DNA of 64,000 nucleotides from Cantharellus purpuraceus (Eukaryota; Basidiomycota; Agaricomycetes; Cantharellales; Hydnaceae), in NCBI GenBank assembly GCA_025174535.1, contig JALBUN010000023.1, positions 3,720,001-3,784,000 of the forward strand. Reading direction: 5' to 3'. The position numbers and the translations under genes are program-made. Positions 31,941 to 45,021 of this stretch are shown here, piece by piece; position 1 is the first letter of the stretch, and each line of letters opens with the position of its first letter. The notes beneath the pieces were generated by a model that saw only the letters and a program-made list of their open reading frames with translations, had not been told where the DNA came from and searched no databases.

Positions 31941-34900
31941 TTTACAGACAATCACGTGATCAGCACTTATTTTTCAAGTTTCGGACTCCGCCCGGTTTGC
32001 AGATTCCGTCCAAGCACGTTGATGCTTACCCAACATCGGCGTTACCTTCTCCCATGGTGCACGCTCACATTTAACCTGTCTTTACTACATTACACTGCTT
32101 CGACCAAGAGTGCCTCACCGAGTGCCAGTCTATCATATCATCAAGGTCGATAGAGACCCATGTCTGGGTCTGTAACAGTGGCTAGTATAACGGTATTACA
32201 GCTGTGCCATGAATAACTTTGCTACACCAGTCTTGCAATCAGATCTACTGTTCACTGCCGCTCTTCTGTTATACTAGCTGTTGACACACCGTGATTGGGG
32301 TACATCATCACGATGACCTGGCCATTTGTCAAATTGGCACACCAGCAGAAAAGTCTAGTATCATCAAGCCCTGCATATGAATTGGGTCTGAGGGGTTGAT
32401 TGACACTGTCTTGGTTTCAGATAAACGCTGGCGGGAAGAGCATGCATGTGTCCTGGAAGCTGAGCCAACTTAAATCAAGAAATATACTAACGTGTGAATG
32501 CGCGTAAACTAATGGACCCGTTAAATTCCGGTGTCACGTCAGAATTTAGTGATGTGGCTATGTAGTTTGCTGCCTTTCACGGGACAACGGAAGACCGCAC
32601 TGGACTATCGTCCGGCAGTACATTCAGGGCCTCTCTTGCATCACGCCATTATTAATTAACCTTGACTTTTCGCTCCCATGTATCTTGCAGGACCACTCTT
32701 GAGGTGACCTTGTTGAAACCCCATTTTCTTTCATTTCCAATTTAACGCACGATTATACTCATAATATTCCCACGACTCCAACGTGAATGTGCATCTTCCG
32801 TCCTTCCGTCGGATTAATCACGGCCTTGGAAGGGTTCACTCCACCGTGATATTTACGCCGATATACAAAGAAGGGCGATGAGCTTTGTTGAATAAGTGCA
32901 AGTACAATAAGGCCAAGTTGAGGCTACACCCTCGGGCCAATCATCATTGTTTTTCTCGATACTGCGCAGTTCACATACATCAGAATCATGAAGCACAACT
33001 TCGGACAACATATCGGCAACCTATTCTAACTTACGATGAGATCATAACCTGCAGAGCTAGCTTGAGCGAATGCAGGGTCGTTACTGTTAAGAGTCTGCAG
33101 AACGACGTTGGTGCTGTAGGGAACGAACCCTTGGTAACAGCACTACACCGATCAGTGAAAAAGAGCGACCTATGTGCACTATCGAGTTAGCAGCCCTTCA
33201 ATCAAATGGGATGGCCCTTGACCCCAATGGGCTCAATACCAGGCATGAAATCAGGAAGAACGGTGTTGAGAACTTAAGAATTGGATTGCAAGGCCTGTTA
33301 AACCAGCAGTTCCCTCACAGGGTCGTTGGACCATGATGGCTAGTGGTGTTGACTAATTGCAAGGTCACAAGTCATTCCTTCAGTTGCGGCGTACCACTCC
33401 ATAATTCCACAAGAGCGTTTTTGGCATGGCTTCTCACTAAGCAACATGAAGTCGAGTTGGTCGAGCTTCTCATTATAGATGCCCACCGCATGAAGCAACA
33501 TCTATGCACTAACAGATATCCATGACCAACTGAATGCCTCTAAAGGGCACGAATTGAAGCACACCCTATTGGATATTCCTCACTTACACCTGTCCTTCTA
33601 TGAGGTCAGACATCAGTGCAGACCGGCTATCACACGCAGAGCTAAACATGAAGGTGGCTTGATCCTTTGGAGCAAGATGCAACTTATGGCACCCAAAATG
33701 AACCCATCTTACAGGTTAAACGTCATTATTTCTAAGCAAAAGTGCTGTGACAAAGTAAATACCGACTTCCCAAGATACTTCCCAAGATATCAGGTGAGGC
33801 AAGGCACGGGCTGTGTTCTGCGGCTCTTGCTCTGAATCGTAGTAACAAACAGGTCCGAGATAGCAGCGCCCTCATCTGTCACATGTCAAGCCTTGACAGG
33901 CATTCAATATGCCACCGAGTAGCATACTCGCGTATCCCAAGACCTTTTGGTACAATGCAGACCAAACAGTTGCGTGTCTGTATCGCGCAATAGCAACAGG
34001 ATCATGAGACCGCAGTTCTGCGGAATAGCATAGGCATGTTGGGCAACGTCAGTTCATGACTGTTGTGGTGTTTGAATTGAACAGACCAACCAGCAACGAG
34101 ACCTCCGAGAATGAGCAGAGCAGAGTGCATTTTCCTAACAAGCAGAGGACTGCATGCTGCAGAAGTTGCCCGGGGAGGGTTGACGGTCTTGCGAGGGAAA
34201 GATTCCGAGTATTTCCCTATGACGAGGGACTACCCATGATGAGAGACATTGCCTTCCTGTCGCACTAACGCTTCGTGATTTCCACTATGGCAATGTGGCG
34301 TTAGTGGCTAGGGATGATTTGCCCCTTGAACCTCAAGGAAGGAATCGCTTGCCTAGTGGCTGAGAGTTCACTGCAAAAGATTTCAAGTATAGTTTCAGCA
34401 CATTGCAGCTTTCATCCGAAGGAAGAAAATTGGATGTATTTGGTGGTGGATCACAATTGGCTCCACTTTTCAGGTACACTCGGAAATCATATAAAATACC
34501 TGACAAAAGCATTATAAAGACCATTTAGTCCTGTCGCAGTTCAGAGTGCATCTGGAAGGCTCACCTTAGACAGCAATCAAGGATGGGGGTTAGTTATAGT
34601 TGAGCTCAGCCTTTTGGAAAACTGTGGCAGATCCATCATTCTGAGTCCTAGCCTTACATTGCAGCAGGAATCTGGAAATATTGAGGGAACTATCATCAAC
34701 GTTACAAAGACTATAACTGATCATGTTTCTTTCATTTGAGAAGCCAGCGAAGCACTGGGCGGAGAATCAATATTCTAGTGATTATGTGGGCTTTGTATTA
34801 CAGCTTTAAGAACGCTGAGTTGAGTTTATTATTTGGACTGGTAGTTGCGAAGGGCCTGGGCTCTCTCAAGGACGACGGTGTTAAGGAGATGTCATGCATG

Positions 34901-35172
34901 ACATACGAATTGTTGCCATCCAAGACGTCCAATAAAGTCGAGGAAGCATTTCAATAATCTTTGACAGCATGGATGGAAAACATGATCTACTACTCCTATT
35001 GATACAAGTCGAAGGTGTATATGCCATATGTGATCGTAATCATAAGAAAGCTAGATGAGGGGATATGACAAGTGATGCGGGATGAGAAAGTCATCGTTCT
35101 CGTCCGTGTTTCAATGACATTAATGGGTAAAAGAATGTAGAATCGGCATTCATTAAGGTATGGTCAGCTGGG
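31941..35172. other. 3.2 kb without a recognisable gene
   Basis: Only short open stretches occur (the longest about 100 codons, 32885-33190 and 33554-33835), none with a family motif I can identify. Composition is near 45% GC, with no LTR or TIR detected by eye and no similarity to the other repeats in the window. It may hold non-coding transcripts, long regulatory DNA or old transposon relics. Confidence 0.4.
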
Positions 35173-38100
35173 TTAACACGAGCGAAGCTTGAACAACAAT
35201 TCATCAAGCTTATATGGTTTTATCTAGCGCGAAATCCAATCAGAGGTGACTAGGAAGCACAACACGAACTTACCAAAACGTCATCCATGCCAGCATCTCT
35301 GGCGCTCTGAACCTGTCCAGATCGAGCATTGCCAGTAAGTGCGAATATTCGATTTCGACCTGGAAGCTCCCCTGATGCCTCTAACCGACGGATCTCGCGG
35401 ACAGCAGTTAGTCCATCCCTAATCGTTAGAATCAATGAACATCGTGACCAAGAAAAGTTCCAGAAGCGATCATACATAACGGGCATTTCGCAGTCCATCT
35501 TCAAGAAATAATTGAGAAATCAGAGATGCAATATGGTACGGATATGAAACTTACCAAGATAACATCGAACAAGATTTTGGAATGATATTGTGCACGGCGA
35601 GCGGTCGCAAAATCGCGAATTCGCTCAATTGCTTGTTGCCCATGTGAGGCTAGTGTGGTTACAAAACCCGCTCCCTTGAGTTGACGGCTACAAGACAAGG
35701 TTAGAAGGTTCCAAATCCGTAGCAAACTATGCACCCACTTCAACACAGTCTGATACGAAACGAGCCAAGTGTCAGAGAAAGGTAAAAGAGACTCAAAGAA
35801 GCGCACCTGATTAATCAGATTGTCTTCGGTGATTAGAATGCTGCAAAACGTGATGAATGAATGTCAATTGTGACGAAGATTGAATGCTGACTGTGGAGGA
35901 TTTCGTTCGCTAGTGACCAGTCGGACTTCACGACTGAGGCGTAGACCACGCGCCTCCGCGTGTGTGTCACTAGTAGACCAAGGCTCCTCACGAGAATCTG
36001 GCCCCATTGGAGAATTTGATGCTTGGATGAAGAAACGAAACGTGGCCCCCTTTCCATAAACGCTGTCAACCTGAGTGGCAGTTATAGCTATGTATCGAAG
36101 ACATAAACAGAGAACAAAGAACTCACGTCTATACGGCCGTTCATAAGGTCGCAAAGTTTTCTCGACACAAACACTTTTTTTGGTGTAAAGATCTGACATG
36201 CGCAAAGGAAACAGGGTACTTACGACCAAGACCGGAACCTCCAAATACGTCGTGTGAATTAGATCCCTGTTGAAATCTACACGGACAAGTCTGAAGAGAA
36301 TTCGTCAACCTGTTTCAAAAATAGTCATACCTTTTGAACAGCAAAGCCAAATCATCGGCTTTGAGACCTGGGCCAGAGTCTTTCACGGCCACATAAAGAA
36401 AAAGCGGAGCAGCGAGGTCGTCAGGAACCTCATCCTCTGTTGGGGGAAGACATGTTCCTTCCTTTGGAGGTGTGAAAGACACATCGACATCAACTTGAAT
36501 CTCTCGTTTGTCGATACTCGTATCCTAAGAAAGATCAGAGATATTCATCGGGCATAAAACCGATGTAATGCCTACAGCGAACTTAATTGCGTTTGAAAGC
36601 AGGTTCGTCAATACTTGACCTATGCGAGATTTATCCGAGCGTATTCGCCGGATACGCAATTTTCGTATGGAATCCCCAAAGTTCAACTCCACCTTGATTC
36701 CTTTCCTATGTATGCATTGTCAAAAACAAAGATCAATGAAAAGGTAGCTCGCCAAGACGTACATCTTAAGCTCATTAGTAAATATGGCGACGATGCGTCG
36801 GACTTCGAGGACCAATTCAAACTCTACAGGATGGATCGAAAGTACCTGGAGCTGGATGCGAGAGAGAGAAAGCACATCATTGGCTATGCGCTCTAAAAAT
36901 ATTTGGCTTATAGTCAGATCGGCAGGATACTTAGCCCGATAATGCTACCTTGCGCCAACCCGCACTGAAACCCAGGGTTAGCAGACAGCCACTCATAAGT
37001 AGAGCACATTACTTGATATATAGAATCCAATGCGTCCAAGTCTTCGTCAATCGCATTCAGTAATTCTTCGTATGGCACGAAACTAGAGCCTGTCAGATAG
37101 CATTCACAAAGATCGCTCCGTAACTTTCCCAGATTCTCCCGAACCAGTGCACTACAATTCAAGATTGCAGACACGGGTTGTCGGAGTTCGTGAGAAGTAA
37201 CGTCGATGAGAAGTTCTGAAGGATTAAGATATGAACTCAGTCAAGGGGACACTTCACGATGAGGCACTGCAATTTACCTTGACCTCGACGACGCTCGTCT
37301 GCATCTTTGCGTCTTTCCTCGGCTTCTTCAGCTCTTTTCCGTGCAGTGACTTCTCTTTCCTGTGCATGTAAAAGCTTCGACGCCTCATATAAACGTTGGT
37401 CGGAAATGTCAGTAATTGTGAACAGAATACCCGCTAGTGGAGAGTGGAAACCTCAGTATCACATTGCAGCTCAGAAAGAGAAATCCGAAATACCCCATCC
37501 ATTCCGTTCTTTTCCAAGGGGAACAATCTGCCCTTTGGTCCAGACATCATTCTTCCATCCTGAAACGAAGATTATTATGCGGCTACCATCGAGCTAAGAT
37601 CAGCAGTCATACGGAATTCAAGCGATCCACCACAATGTTTTTCAAACACTTGTTGCCACAAGGCAAGAACATCGTTCACATGGTCAGGGTGGACGCTAAG
37701 GCCACCAATGTCATCATTACGAACACAACGATAGCTTGATCATTGTACCTATCTCCCCTGAGGTGAAAATAATATAAGACGGTGCATTGGGAGATAAAAA
37801 GAGCATAATACCAATCGTCCAAAGGTTGACCTGCCCGGCCTGTGAGATCAAACCACCGCTTGTTTACATAGATAATCCTGAGGATGATCAGTGAGGGGCA
37901 ACATATCTTTGTACCATATCACCTACCTTCCACCCGGATTAGTCCTAAGTTATAAATCAGGGCCAACATGTCTTTTGACAAAGAAGATACGCGTAGGGCC
38001 ACTTACCGAACTATTCCGATAGGTGAGTGATCAGACAGGATCTGGATCTCGCGCTGCCGCTCCCTGCTAACCACTATAAGCTTCAAATAGACATACATAC

Positions 38101-41100
38101 AGATAAAACACTCAATCAAAGCGCGCCTAAGCACAAGCCGTTATTTTGACCATCATTTGAAAGATGCTGATGGTAACTGGAACTTACTTCTAACTCCGCA
38201 CGGCGCTTGCCAAGTTGCATTTGCAGGTGCACCCGTGCCACTAATTCACGCCCTTGAAATGGTTTTGCGATATAACTAGTCGTAATCAGTCGAAATTTTA
38301 TAGGGAATAAGGGGAGCGAACGCACTCATCGGCACCAGAAAGCTAGATGCTAGTCATCAATCTCAGAAATTCGTTCATGTTGTTTGGAAACTCACTAAAC
38401 CATCAACGCGGGCCTCCTCGCCGGCTCTTGCCGTCAGGAAAATAACGGGAAGCAGCCCTGGAAACACTCAGAATCCAATTTGATTGTAGACACGCAGACT
38501 CACTTGTATCTGGCCTTTCGCGAAGCGCTTTTATCAAACCAAAGCCATCCATCACTGCGATACCAAATAAGCGGATGCTATGTTAGAAGATACAAACAAC
38601 AACTCGCACCAGGCATCATGACGTCGCAGACTACCACTGTAGGACGCACACCACTGTCGATGACATCTAGCGCCTCCTGACCATTGCTTGCCGAGATGAC
38701 TATACAGTACTCTACAAAACTAGAAAGAAGTGTTAGGTACAGCGTGATTGACCAACACCACGCTTACATGGATTTAATGAACTGAAATAAGGATACGTCA
38801 TATACATTTCAAACGTAATACCTAAAGAACTTACTTGTCGCATATCATTACTATCATCGACTGAGGAAATGCAATTTAATAATTTATTTTAGCGCTTAAC
38901 TAATGATGTGTCTCACCTAGGAGCAAAACATCCTTTTTCATAAAGAACAACGTCGAAGAGTCTAGTTTACTTCCATCACTGCCGCCTGAGTCGCTAGTGT
39001 CACTTGGTGTTTTAACAATATCATTGTGGCGCGACCATTGCGTCGCTTCCTCCAAGATCCCCTTGGCGTAATGTTGGCTTCGAGGTGTCTCAGATATGGT
39101 ATCATCAATATGTGCAGAAGGAAGATGGTCTTTCCCCAATGGTATTATCACTGTGAAGGTAGACCCATGCGAGCCGTCTGCGCTTTCTGAGGCTGTTCGA
39201 GAGAGCACACGAATGGTGCCTCCATGCAGACGAACGAGCTCCTGAATGAGGTTCAGTCATTCAGGAAATAACACAAGTACATGCTCAACGCCTGCCTTCG
39301 TCAATGACAACCCGATGCCTGTCCCTTCGTGACTCCTAGAGATGGACTAACCCGAGCAGGAGCAAATGATTCAAATCATATAGTCTGGAATCCCATCAAA
39401 ACGACGCACCGACACACGGTAAAATCGTTCGAAAACTTTATCCACATCTAAAAGTGAGAAAACAGTTAAATACGTGTCCATGGGACATGACTCTAGGGAA
39501 CATGTTATAATGAGGAGTGTTGCCATACCTTCCTTGGGAATGCCAACTCCGGTATCCTCAATAATGAAAACGGCCTCATTTATTTGGTAGTAGACTCGAA
39601 CCGTGATCAGCCCATGCATGGTATCTGTCAAAAGGTTAGGCAGTGAAAGTCAAAAGAGAATACATCGCATGCATTTGAAAGCATTGCCAATCAAATTAAA
39701 TACGATCTTCTCCCATAGACTGCTATCCCGTAAGTATCATCCACACCAGAGAAATCGGAGTGCTTACTCGGCATCGATGTAAGACAGTACGGGCGTTACA
39801 GTATCGCATTTTACGTTGAACTGCTCGTCCAAGGAAAAGGTATTAACGTATATATATAGGTCTAACTCGCATAGGAACCATCACCTCTATGTGACTGTTC
39901 TCAATCGTACTCCGAAAGAGAGACGCTAAATCGGCCGTAAATGCCCCCAACTGCACGGGCTTGAACTTGCCTAGTGAAAATTAGGATGTATAAAAAGGGG
40001 AGACATAACAAGATGTACCCAGTAACCTTCCCCCTTCAATCCGAGTGAAATCCATTAATGAGTCGACGAGCCTTGATAATCGAGAAACATTCCGAAGAGC
40101 CAACTTCAATGACTCCTTCACTTTTGGATCCTTACTTGTGGAGACAGCATTCTGTATCGGGCCCAGGACCAACGTGAGCGGTGTTCCTTAAGAAAATGCA
40201 AGATAGATGAGATAGCGAATGACTACTTCAAGATTTTCTAATACTTAGTTCATGAGAAACATTGCTGAAGAACGAAGTCTTGGCCGCATCGAGTTGCGCC
40301 AGCTGCCTATGTCCAAGTATCACCTGTTAGCGTCACCTCAACTAAACGGCCAATATACGCACTCTGCCCTCTGCACCTCCGCCTCCCAGCTCAACGCCGC
40401 AGCTAAGCTAACACCTAGGCTGATCCTGAACAAATCAACCCACTCCTCATAGTCCTTGTCATATGGTCGTCTAGGATTAATCCCTAGCACAAGTATGGCT
40501 TGCGGGAGAGTCGTGTTAAAATTATCTCCCTCATACGCCCAGATCGGAACCACAACAGCTTGTCGCGGAAGATCACCCCACGCACGACGCGAAAGGGTTT
40601 CTGCTACTTCCGCCGGAAGACGAGGGACCAAGACAGCACGACGGGATGCTACGGCCTCGGCGATAGGCCATGTCCAGGGTTTGGTTGACAGAGACGAGAC
40701 TGATTGACTAGAAGGCTGAGATACACCAGGAGAATGGTCCGATACAATGGATGAACAAATGCTGACCCGATTGCTCGCTGAGGACCCCTCGGGGGTAATG
40801 TTTTTTTGTGAGTCTACCACAGTACTAGCGGGGTAATGATTGGAACTTCGAGAGGTCGAGACGGGACAGAACGTGACAGGATCGAGACATAGCTCACGAG
40901 TGGGAGGCGTGGCCGAATGGGAGTCAGGAACACCGATAGAACCGGCGAGGTTGAGAGTAACACGGATTGGCGGTTGATCAAATGAGGAACGAGTGAATGC
41001 CGACGCGGAACGGATACCCCCCGTCTCATGCACTTGGGATGCTGTATCTATTGTTGAGTCAATTAGTAACAGAAGTAAGATGCCACTCACTATGAGTCGG

Positions 41101-42767
41101 TGTTTGGCAATAATACAATGCCGCGAAAGGGACACTTATGCGTGGTCAGGAGAGCGGGGCGAGACGGTGACATCGATACTTACTCTTCTTGATTCTGTTC
41201 AAGCACAGACAACAACGCGTTTGAAAGCTGGGCCGCATTCCTGCATAGCTTTGCGCGCTCTCCCATCGTGCGCAGCGTTAATAACCGACGTTCTGCGATG
41301 ACTTTTTGCGTAGTTTCTGGACATGACATGAGAAATGGATCAAAACTTGGTGTAGGGACGGACCAATGGACCAATTAATGATACCTTCCACCACCCCATT
41401 CTCTCCCTTGACCGGGACCTACTCTAATGTGAGGCACTGCACAGTGGGAAGAAAAACAACCGTACCCAGCTCCACGTGTGATACACTTCCTCCAGATGGT
41501 CTAAAGCCGTCAATCGCTCAAAGAACATGAGGTCTCACGAACAATCATCAGCTCGACAGGATGAAGATTTATGGCACACTACACTCACCGTCCCAACTGG
41601 CAACGCTTTCCCCTGCATGCACGCGTCGTGCTATTGGAGAAAATTGCCCCCATAACTCACCCCAAGCTTCATCAGCCGGTTTTGCAAATATGCGAGGGTG
41701 CTTCGTGCGTGACATTGCCGCATATGTATCATTATACATCATGATCATGGACGGTCCCCAAAGCAGGGCACACTAGCAAAACAAATGAAGGATCAGCAGC
41801 GAACTGATGTTATGATTGTCGCGAAGCGAACGATGTGACCGTTCGTCCAAAGAAAGCTGGTCTGCATTGGTTCGTCACTCACATTGACAGGCGACCGTAG
41901 ACATATACTGAGTGCTGTTTTGAGCGCCTGACTCCAACCTTCCTTTGGACCCAGATCTGTAGTCTCCCATGGGAAACTCTCCATCATTCGCTCCATCTCT
42001 CCCACCCGATTTTTGGCAAAGACCATTAATGAATCATAATTGTCATTTAACTCTTCCGGTGCATTCTGCGCTGAGGTGCTGGACTCTGTCGAGGAACCTG
42101 ATACAGGCAACGTTCCAAGAGACCCAGCGCCGGTGCTTTCCGACGCAACTGCCCTGCGGTCAGCAACCATTCCATTCTGCAGTTGAATAAGGCTCAAAGT
42201 AGGTGGGGGTGGGAAGTTCGGAAGTCGAAGCTTTGGCGACGTCCTACGGGACTTGGAGATCGAGGGAAAATGTGGAGGAAAACGTGTCAAGGGGCTAGAC
42301 ATAGGAAGCTCAGCCCCCTGCGGAACACTAGTACAAACCCAGAAGTTGTTCATCAGTGTCTTGGTGACTACCAACATGATGGCCTCATCATGTGCAAGCA
42401 GCCATGACGGTCGTAGAGAGAAAACAATAGTGTGGTCTGCTTTGGACACCACATCTTGATCGTTTTCTGTGGGAAAACGCTGACTCCACGCAACGAGTTT
42501 CCGCGTCTCACTAATATCGCTGATCGCTTCCTCCAGCCCCTTCGCCGGCGCTGAGTCCAGAGGGAAAGGGGACGCTGAAGTCTCAAAACACTCTGGTCCA
42601 AGAATGAGACGTAGATACGACGCATTTCCATATACGGGTTGAAGGGGTGTCCTGCACTTGCCTGGCTCGGCGCAAGCCTCGATGTGGAGAACAAACGCTG
42701 GATAAGGATATGCAGTGAGGAAATGGACGAACGGCTCGCGCCCAGTGAAGACGGCGGGGGCCGTCAT
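35173..42767 (-). CDS. Dual hybrid histidine kinase (two HK modules, two receivers)
   Basis: An intron-rich gene (the span includes many 45-90 bp introns; not all exon edges are fixed). A phosphorelay sensor. The N-terminal sensory part (42767 to about 40340) has PAS-like segments (PKEGWSQALKTAL; LWGPSMIMMYND) and a GAF-like region (VLVPRLPAEV, AVVVPIWAYEG). Module 1: HisKA with VSHELRTPLTLVLGP (His 40252-40254), HATPase with FNLIGNAFK, EDTGVGIP and GTGIGLSLTKEL, then receiver 1 with Asp at 38623-38625 (VVCDVMMPG) and Lys in AKPFQGRE. Module 2: PAS (NPGGRIIYVNKRWFDLTG), HisKA with SHELRQPVSAILN (His 37190-37192), HATPase with NLLSNAIKFA, KDSGPGL and GGSGLGR, then receiver 2 with Asp 35493-35495 (MDCEMPVMDGL), ending KPYKLDELLFKLRSC. 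All phosphotransfer residues look intact. Confidence 0.9.
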
Positions 42768-42904
42768 CTAGGTAGTACCTGCAGCGTTACAGCGCGTCCT
42801 GCACGAGGAACCGAGAACGACGCTCCCGTCTTTTGGCTGTCCTTCTTTGGCTGGGCAGGGGTGTGACTAATCGGCCGGCTATTGGCGCGCTCCGCGTTAC
42901 CCAT
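42764..42904 (-). other. Upstream ORF overlapping the kinase start (ATGA)
   Basis: A 46-codon reading frame (MGNAERANSRP ... SVPRAGRAVTLQVLPR) ends with TGA sharing bases with the kinase ATG (AGATGACGG at 42762-42770). It could be a translated uORF allowing reinitiation, or a former N-terminal exon of the kinase separated by a one-step frame change. The composition looks protein-like (basic, Pro-rich). Confidence 0.4.
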
Positions 42905-43440
42905 TTTCCGCTGGCGACGTGGTAGGCGAATCCTTCTCAATACTGTATTCCAGGCGATCAGCGTGAGAACAGATTGTGATCCTATCAAAACGTGCTTCAA
43001 CACAGACTTTAACCCTTTAAGTTCGTTGTCCAACCAGCTGCTAGGTCTAGTCGGTGCCTAGAACATGATTGGAGCATGCTGCAAGCATGCCAGTAGTCAA
43101 CTTCATCCGGCTTTCTTATGAAACACGCCCTAGCCATTTTTAATGACAGAAACTGCAGATTATATTGCCCGGGCGCCGAACTTCCATACATTCAGATGCC
43201 GATCAAAAAGTTGCCCAGCTCGGACACGTACCGAGCCAATTGCGTGAGTGCCATATTTACTTGTCTGATAAGCTCTCTATCAAAGGATGGGACCGGTAAA
43301 AGTATGGTGATGTTCCAAATTAGAAAAAGGAGGTGAGTACGAACAGAAAGGGGACGAAGAGAGAACAGTCCATCAATCACTATTCCATTCCCAATAATTA
43401 TCAGTGACATCAATTGTCAACTGTGGCTCATACCCCTCGC

Positions 43441-45021
43441 TCAGTATTCGAACCGTATGGGGCGCTGGAAGGCGACTGTAGTTCCAGGTTCTGCACCCTT
43501 CAGCAGGTTCTGACCATTTACTACATAGTTCCGAATACAAGAAGGTGCACCACGTTGGCTATTCTCCGAGTGGCGTATCCTTATGGCCAAATCGAACTCC
43601 TCAAATGGCATATCGAACCAGTTTGAGATGATGGTGAGGGTGGAAAGTCGGGGAACAGACCAAGGGACATTATGCTGTAGTCCTCTGGACAAAGATTCCG
43701 CTATACATTGGAGCTCGGATGTGTGTTCGAGATGAAGCTCCTCAAGTTGTCCAAGTCCTATTCCGTGACACAAACCGTGTTTCATCGCAGTGTGATTTAG
43801 ACCATACACTGTGAGTGAGCGAAGCAGTGGAGAGCGAGTAAAGAAAATATCCGCTGTAGCCGATGGTTCGGGATGGACCCGAGACTCAAATCGAGGGTAT
43901 AGGCGCAAGGTCATAGTTTCGAGATTCTTTGCCGTGATCCCCCGTAGCAGGATGTAGCCAATTAGGAAAAAACACGAGAGGTGAAGCCGACGAAGATTGG
44001 GTAGAAAAAGTGACATGCCGCGGAGATCTACCCTTTCTCCATTCCGGAGAAGCCAGTTTGTGCTTCTTTCCCCCTCAAAGGTAAACTCCACGAGCACTGG
44101 ACAGAACTGAAGCACTTGTAGGATCGGGAGCCCACGGATTGGTTCAAGATAATTCTGGGGTGAATGTAGATCTGCAAAGGTGTCGATAATATGAAGCTTG
44201 GTGAGCGCATTGAACCAAGGGGATGGCGGTGGTAGAACATGCGTGGAGATAGTAAGCAACCGTAAGTAAGGTGTTTTTTCGATGTCATAATCTTCAAATC
44301 CGAATTTGCCTTCGTCACTTGCTGTCGGGCTTGCGCCGCGGATAGCGACGGATAGCTCCTGCATGACGGGGGAATATTGTAGCCGAGGTATTCGGTACGA
44401 TGCAGACCTGCAGTCGTCGAATTTCAGAGCAACAGTGGACCACCTCTGAGCCGTGAGCATGAGCGTGTCCCAAGCCTCCCACTGTTCGGTTGCGCCTTTG
44501 GATTGCGAATAGTTGACCTTTAAGAGACAACGGGCCGATCTCTCCCAGAACAAATTGACCTTTGCAGACAACACAGGGCCTTCTCTAGCAACAATGATGT
44601 TTGACCAGAATCCAGGAAACTGACTCGCCTGCCTCCATCGGCTACAAACGCGGCCCACTTGGACGATAGCATCCGGATCTGACGCCACGAGAAAACCAAA
44701 GATGATCCCCAACACTTCAATGGGTACCAAACGCACAGGTGCAATGGCCGCTCGCAACAGAAAGATCTTGTCCTGGAGTTTTTTTTGTTGTCTAAGGTAT
44801 TTGTCAGTGCTGGCCTTGAGCTTCTCTAGAACGTCTTCGACAACTGAATGATCTGCAAGAAGTTTTCGCAGCGCTTTTAAGTTAGACTGGGCCACTTCAT
44901 CCGTTGGATCGACTAGAGAAGGCAGTTGTTTCAAGGCGTTTGCACTGAGCTCTGAGTCGGCAAGTCCAGGTGTATGAGCATGTTGTCGAGTCATGCCAGA
45001 GTGCAAGTGGTGCGGTGGCAT
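43441..45021 (-). CDS. F-box protein with leucine-rich C-terminus
   Basis: An intronless 526-codon frame from ATG 45021. A predicted coiled coil (about 40-85: EVAQSNLKALRKLLADHSVV and KASTDKYLRQQKKLQDKIFL) leads into an F-box-like motif, PVRLVPIEVLGIIFGF, then VGRVCSRWRQASQFPGFWSN. This arrangement is very common in Agaricomycetes. The F-box would bind Skp1 in an SCF ubiquitin ligase, and the variable LRR-like remainder (LRRLHLSCFFLIGY, GLGQLEELHLEHTSELQC) would select the substrate, which is unknown. A GTG-preceded extension to 45048 lacks an ATG. Members expand by duplication; a second one lies at 61298-63180 but is only distantly similar. Confidence 0.85.
   Translation of the reverse strand: MPPHHLHSGMTRQHAHTPGLADSELSANALKQLPSLVDPTDEVAQSNLKALRKLLADHSVVEDVLEKLKASTDKYLRQQKKLQDKIFLLRAAIAPVRLVPIEVLGIIFGFLVASDPDAIVQVGRVCSRWRQASQFPGFWSNIIVAREGPVLSAKVNLFWERSARCLLKVNYSQSKGATEQWEAWDTLMLTAQRWSTVALKFDDCRSASYRIPRLQYSPVMQELSVAIRGASPTASDEGKFGFEDYDIEKTPYLRLLTISTHVLPPPSPWFNALTKLHIIDTFADLHSPQNYLEPIRGLPILQVLQFCPVLVEFTFEGERSTNWLLRNGERVDLRGMSLFLPNLRRLHLSCFFLIGYILLRGITAKNLETMTLRLYPRFESRVHPEPSATADIFFTRSPLLRSLTVYGLNHTAMKHGLCHGIGLGQLEELHLEHTSELQCIAESLSRGLQHNVPWSVPRLSTLTIISNWFDMPFEEFDLAIRIRHSENSQRGAPSCIRNYVVNGQNLLKGAEPGTTVAFQRPIRFEY

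Noticed and set aside
40905..40925. tRNA-like 'gcgtggccgaatggg' string
   Set aside because: It lies inside the kinase coding sequence and lacks the paired arms and T-loop at the right spacing.
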